A DNA stretch of 64,000 bases from contig NZ_JAGXBY010000002.1 of the NCBI RefSeq assembly GCF_018310345.1, positions 248,001-312,000 on the forward strand, written 5' to 3'. Below the pieces are notes generated by a model. It made no database searches, was not told the DNA's origin, and saw nothing but the letters and a program-made list of their open reading frames with translations. The position numbers and the translations under genes are program-made. Shown piece after piece: positions 63,595-64,000 of the stretch. This DNA is from Ornithinibacillus massiliensis. GTDB lineage: Bacteria; Bacillota; Bacilli; Bacillales; Amphibacillaceae. Position 1 is the stretch's first letter. Each line of letters begins with the position of its first letter.

Positions 63595-64000
63595 ATGAGG
63601 AAAGCTGTAGTAGCCATAGTAGGGAGACCAAATGTTGGAAAATCTACTATTTTTAACCGATTAGTAGGTGAAAGAATATCAATTGTAGAAGACATACCAG
63701 GGGTAACAAGAGACCGTATCTATTCCCAAGCGGAATGGTTAAATACGAAATTTAATCTAATTGATACGGGTGGTATAGAAATTGGGGATGAACCTCTTTT
63801 AATTCAAATGCGTCAGCAAGCTGAAATTGCGATAGATGAAGCTGATGTCATTATTTTCATTGTAAATGCCAAAGAAGGGATCACTGCTGCTGATGAAGAA
63901 GTGGCTAAGCTTTTATTCAAGTCGAATAAACCAGTTGTTCTAGCAGTAAATAAAATAGATAATCCAGAAATGCGTGACGAGATTTATGAGTACTATTCGT
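63595..64000 (+). CDS. der: Ribosome biogenesis GTPase Der, N-terminal part
   Basis: The start of a double-domain GTPase (EngA/YphC) needed for 50S assembly, cut by the right edge after 135 codons. The first G domain shows G1 GRPNVGKS (10-17), the G2 region ending GVTRDRIY, G3 DTGG (57-60) and G4 NKID (about 119-122). GAGAGGATG precedes the ATG. The upstream 197 bp (63399-63594) is AT-rich and shows no terminator with a T-run. Order yphB-der matches B. subtilis. Confidence 0.95.
   Translation, partial: MRKAVVAIVGRPNVGKSTIFNRLVGERISIVEDIPGVTRDRIYSQAEWLNTKFNLIDTGGIEIGDEPLLIQMRQQAEIAIDEADVIIFIVNAKEGITAADEEVAKLLFKSNKPVVLAVNKIDNPEMRDEIYEYYS

Overview
The window is chromosomal DNA from a low-GC, endospore-forming member of the Bacillaceae. 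Gene content and order follow the Bacillus subtilis yqj-yqk, spoIIA-lysA, scpAB-resABCDE, ypb and ypf-yph blocks almost gene for gene. Protein lengths and motifs look like an Oceanobacillus/Virgibacillus/Ornithinibacillus-type relative, but the genus cannot be fixed from this window. No rRNA, tRNA, prophage, insertion sequence or CRISPR array was seen.

Layout. 1-5.4 kb: a cut-off minus-strand gene, then a plus-strand propionate/methylmalonyl-CoA operon (B12-dependent mutase large subunit; a B12-binding domain fused to methylmalonyl-CoA epimerase; a PccB-type carboxyltransferase; a tripeptidase-like M20 peptidase). 5.5-8.5 kb: DNA polymerase IV, a frataxin-like protein, an AlkD-like glycosylase, and a 0.4-kb inverted-repeat element carrying 59-bp tandem repeats. 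8.5-12.7 kb: a tight four-gene minus-strand operon (glycerophosphodiesterase, namA, rnz, aldehyde dehydrogenase). 12.8-18.7 kb: yqjP, yqjQ, yqkB, a GNAT acetyltransferase, yqkF, nudF and an endonuclease Q-like gene. 18.8-24.8 kb: spoIIM, fur, yqzK, xerD, deoB, punA, pdp. 24.9-30.4 kb: dacF, the spoIIA operon with a sigma-H-type promoter, and a spoVA cluster reduced to AA, AB and AF. 30.5-33.8 kb: lysA, ppiB, a mini M50-like protease, a tiny membrane protein, an orphan ribT and a 29-aa YjcZ-type sporulation protein. 34-44.9 kb: scpAB, dacB, spmAB, rluB and resABCDE. 44.9-46.2 kb: a cobalamin riboswitch controlling a DUF4430 lipoprotein and an ECF-type S component. 46.2-54.4 kb: ferredoxin, ypbB-recS-ypbD, ypbH, gudB, ypdA and a flavin monooxygenase-like gene. 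54.6-64 kb: asparaginase, prsW, sleB-ypeB, ypfA, cmk, the S1-domain gene ypfD, yphA, yphB and its small partner, and the start of der.

How it fits together. Sporulation and germination genes are prominent: forespore sigma factor control, cortex modification (dacB, dacF, sleB, ypeB), engulfment (spoIIM), spore maturation (spmAB) and the SpoVA remnant. Cytochrome c biogenesis and oxygen response (res), chromosome condensation (scpAB) and nucleoside salvage make up most of the rest. A second theme is vitamin B12: a B12-dependent mutase at one end of the window and a B12-riboswitch-controlled uptake candidate 43 kb away.

The main departures from the B. subtilis template are the mutase-epimerase fusion, the repeat element at 8.1-8.5 kb, the missing spoVAC-AD-AE, the B12 cassette where B. 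subtilis has sigX-rsiX, and ribT without riboflavin genes. Product calls rest on recognised motifs, protein length and gene order, not on database searches.
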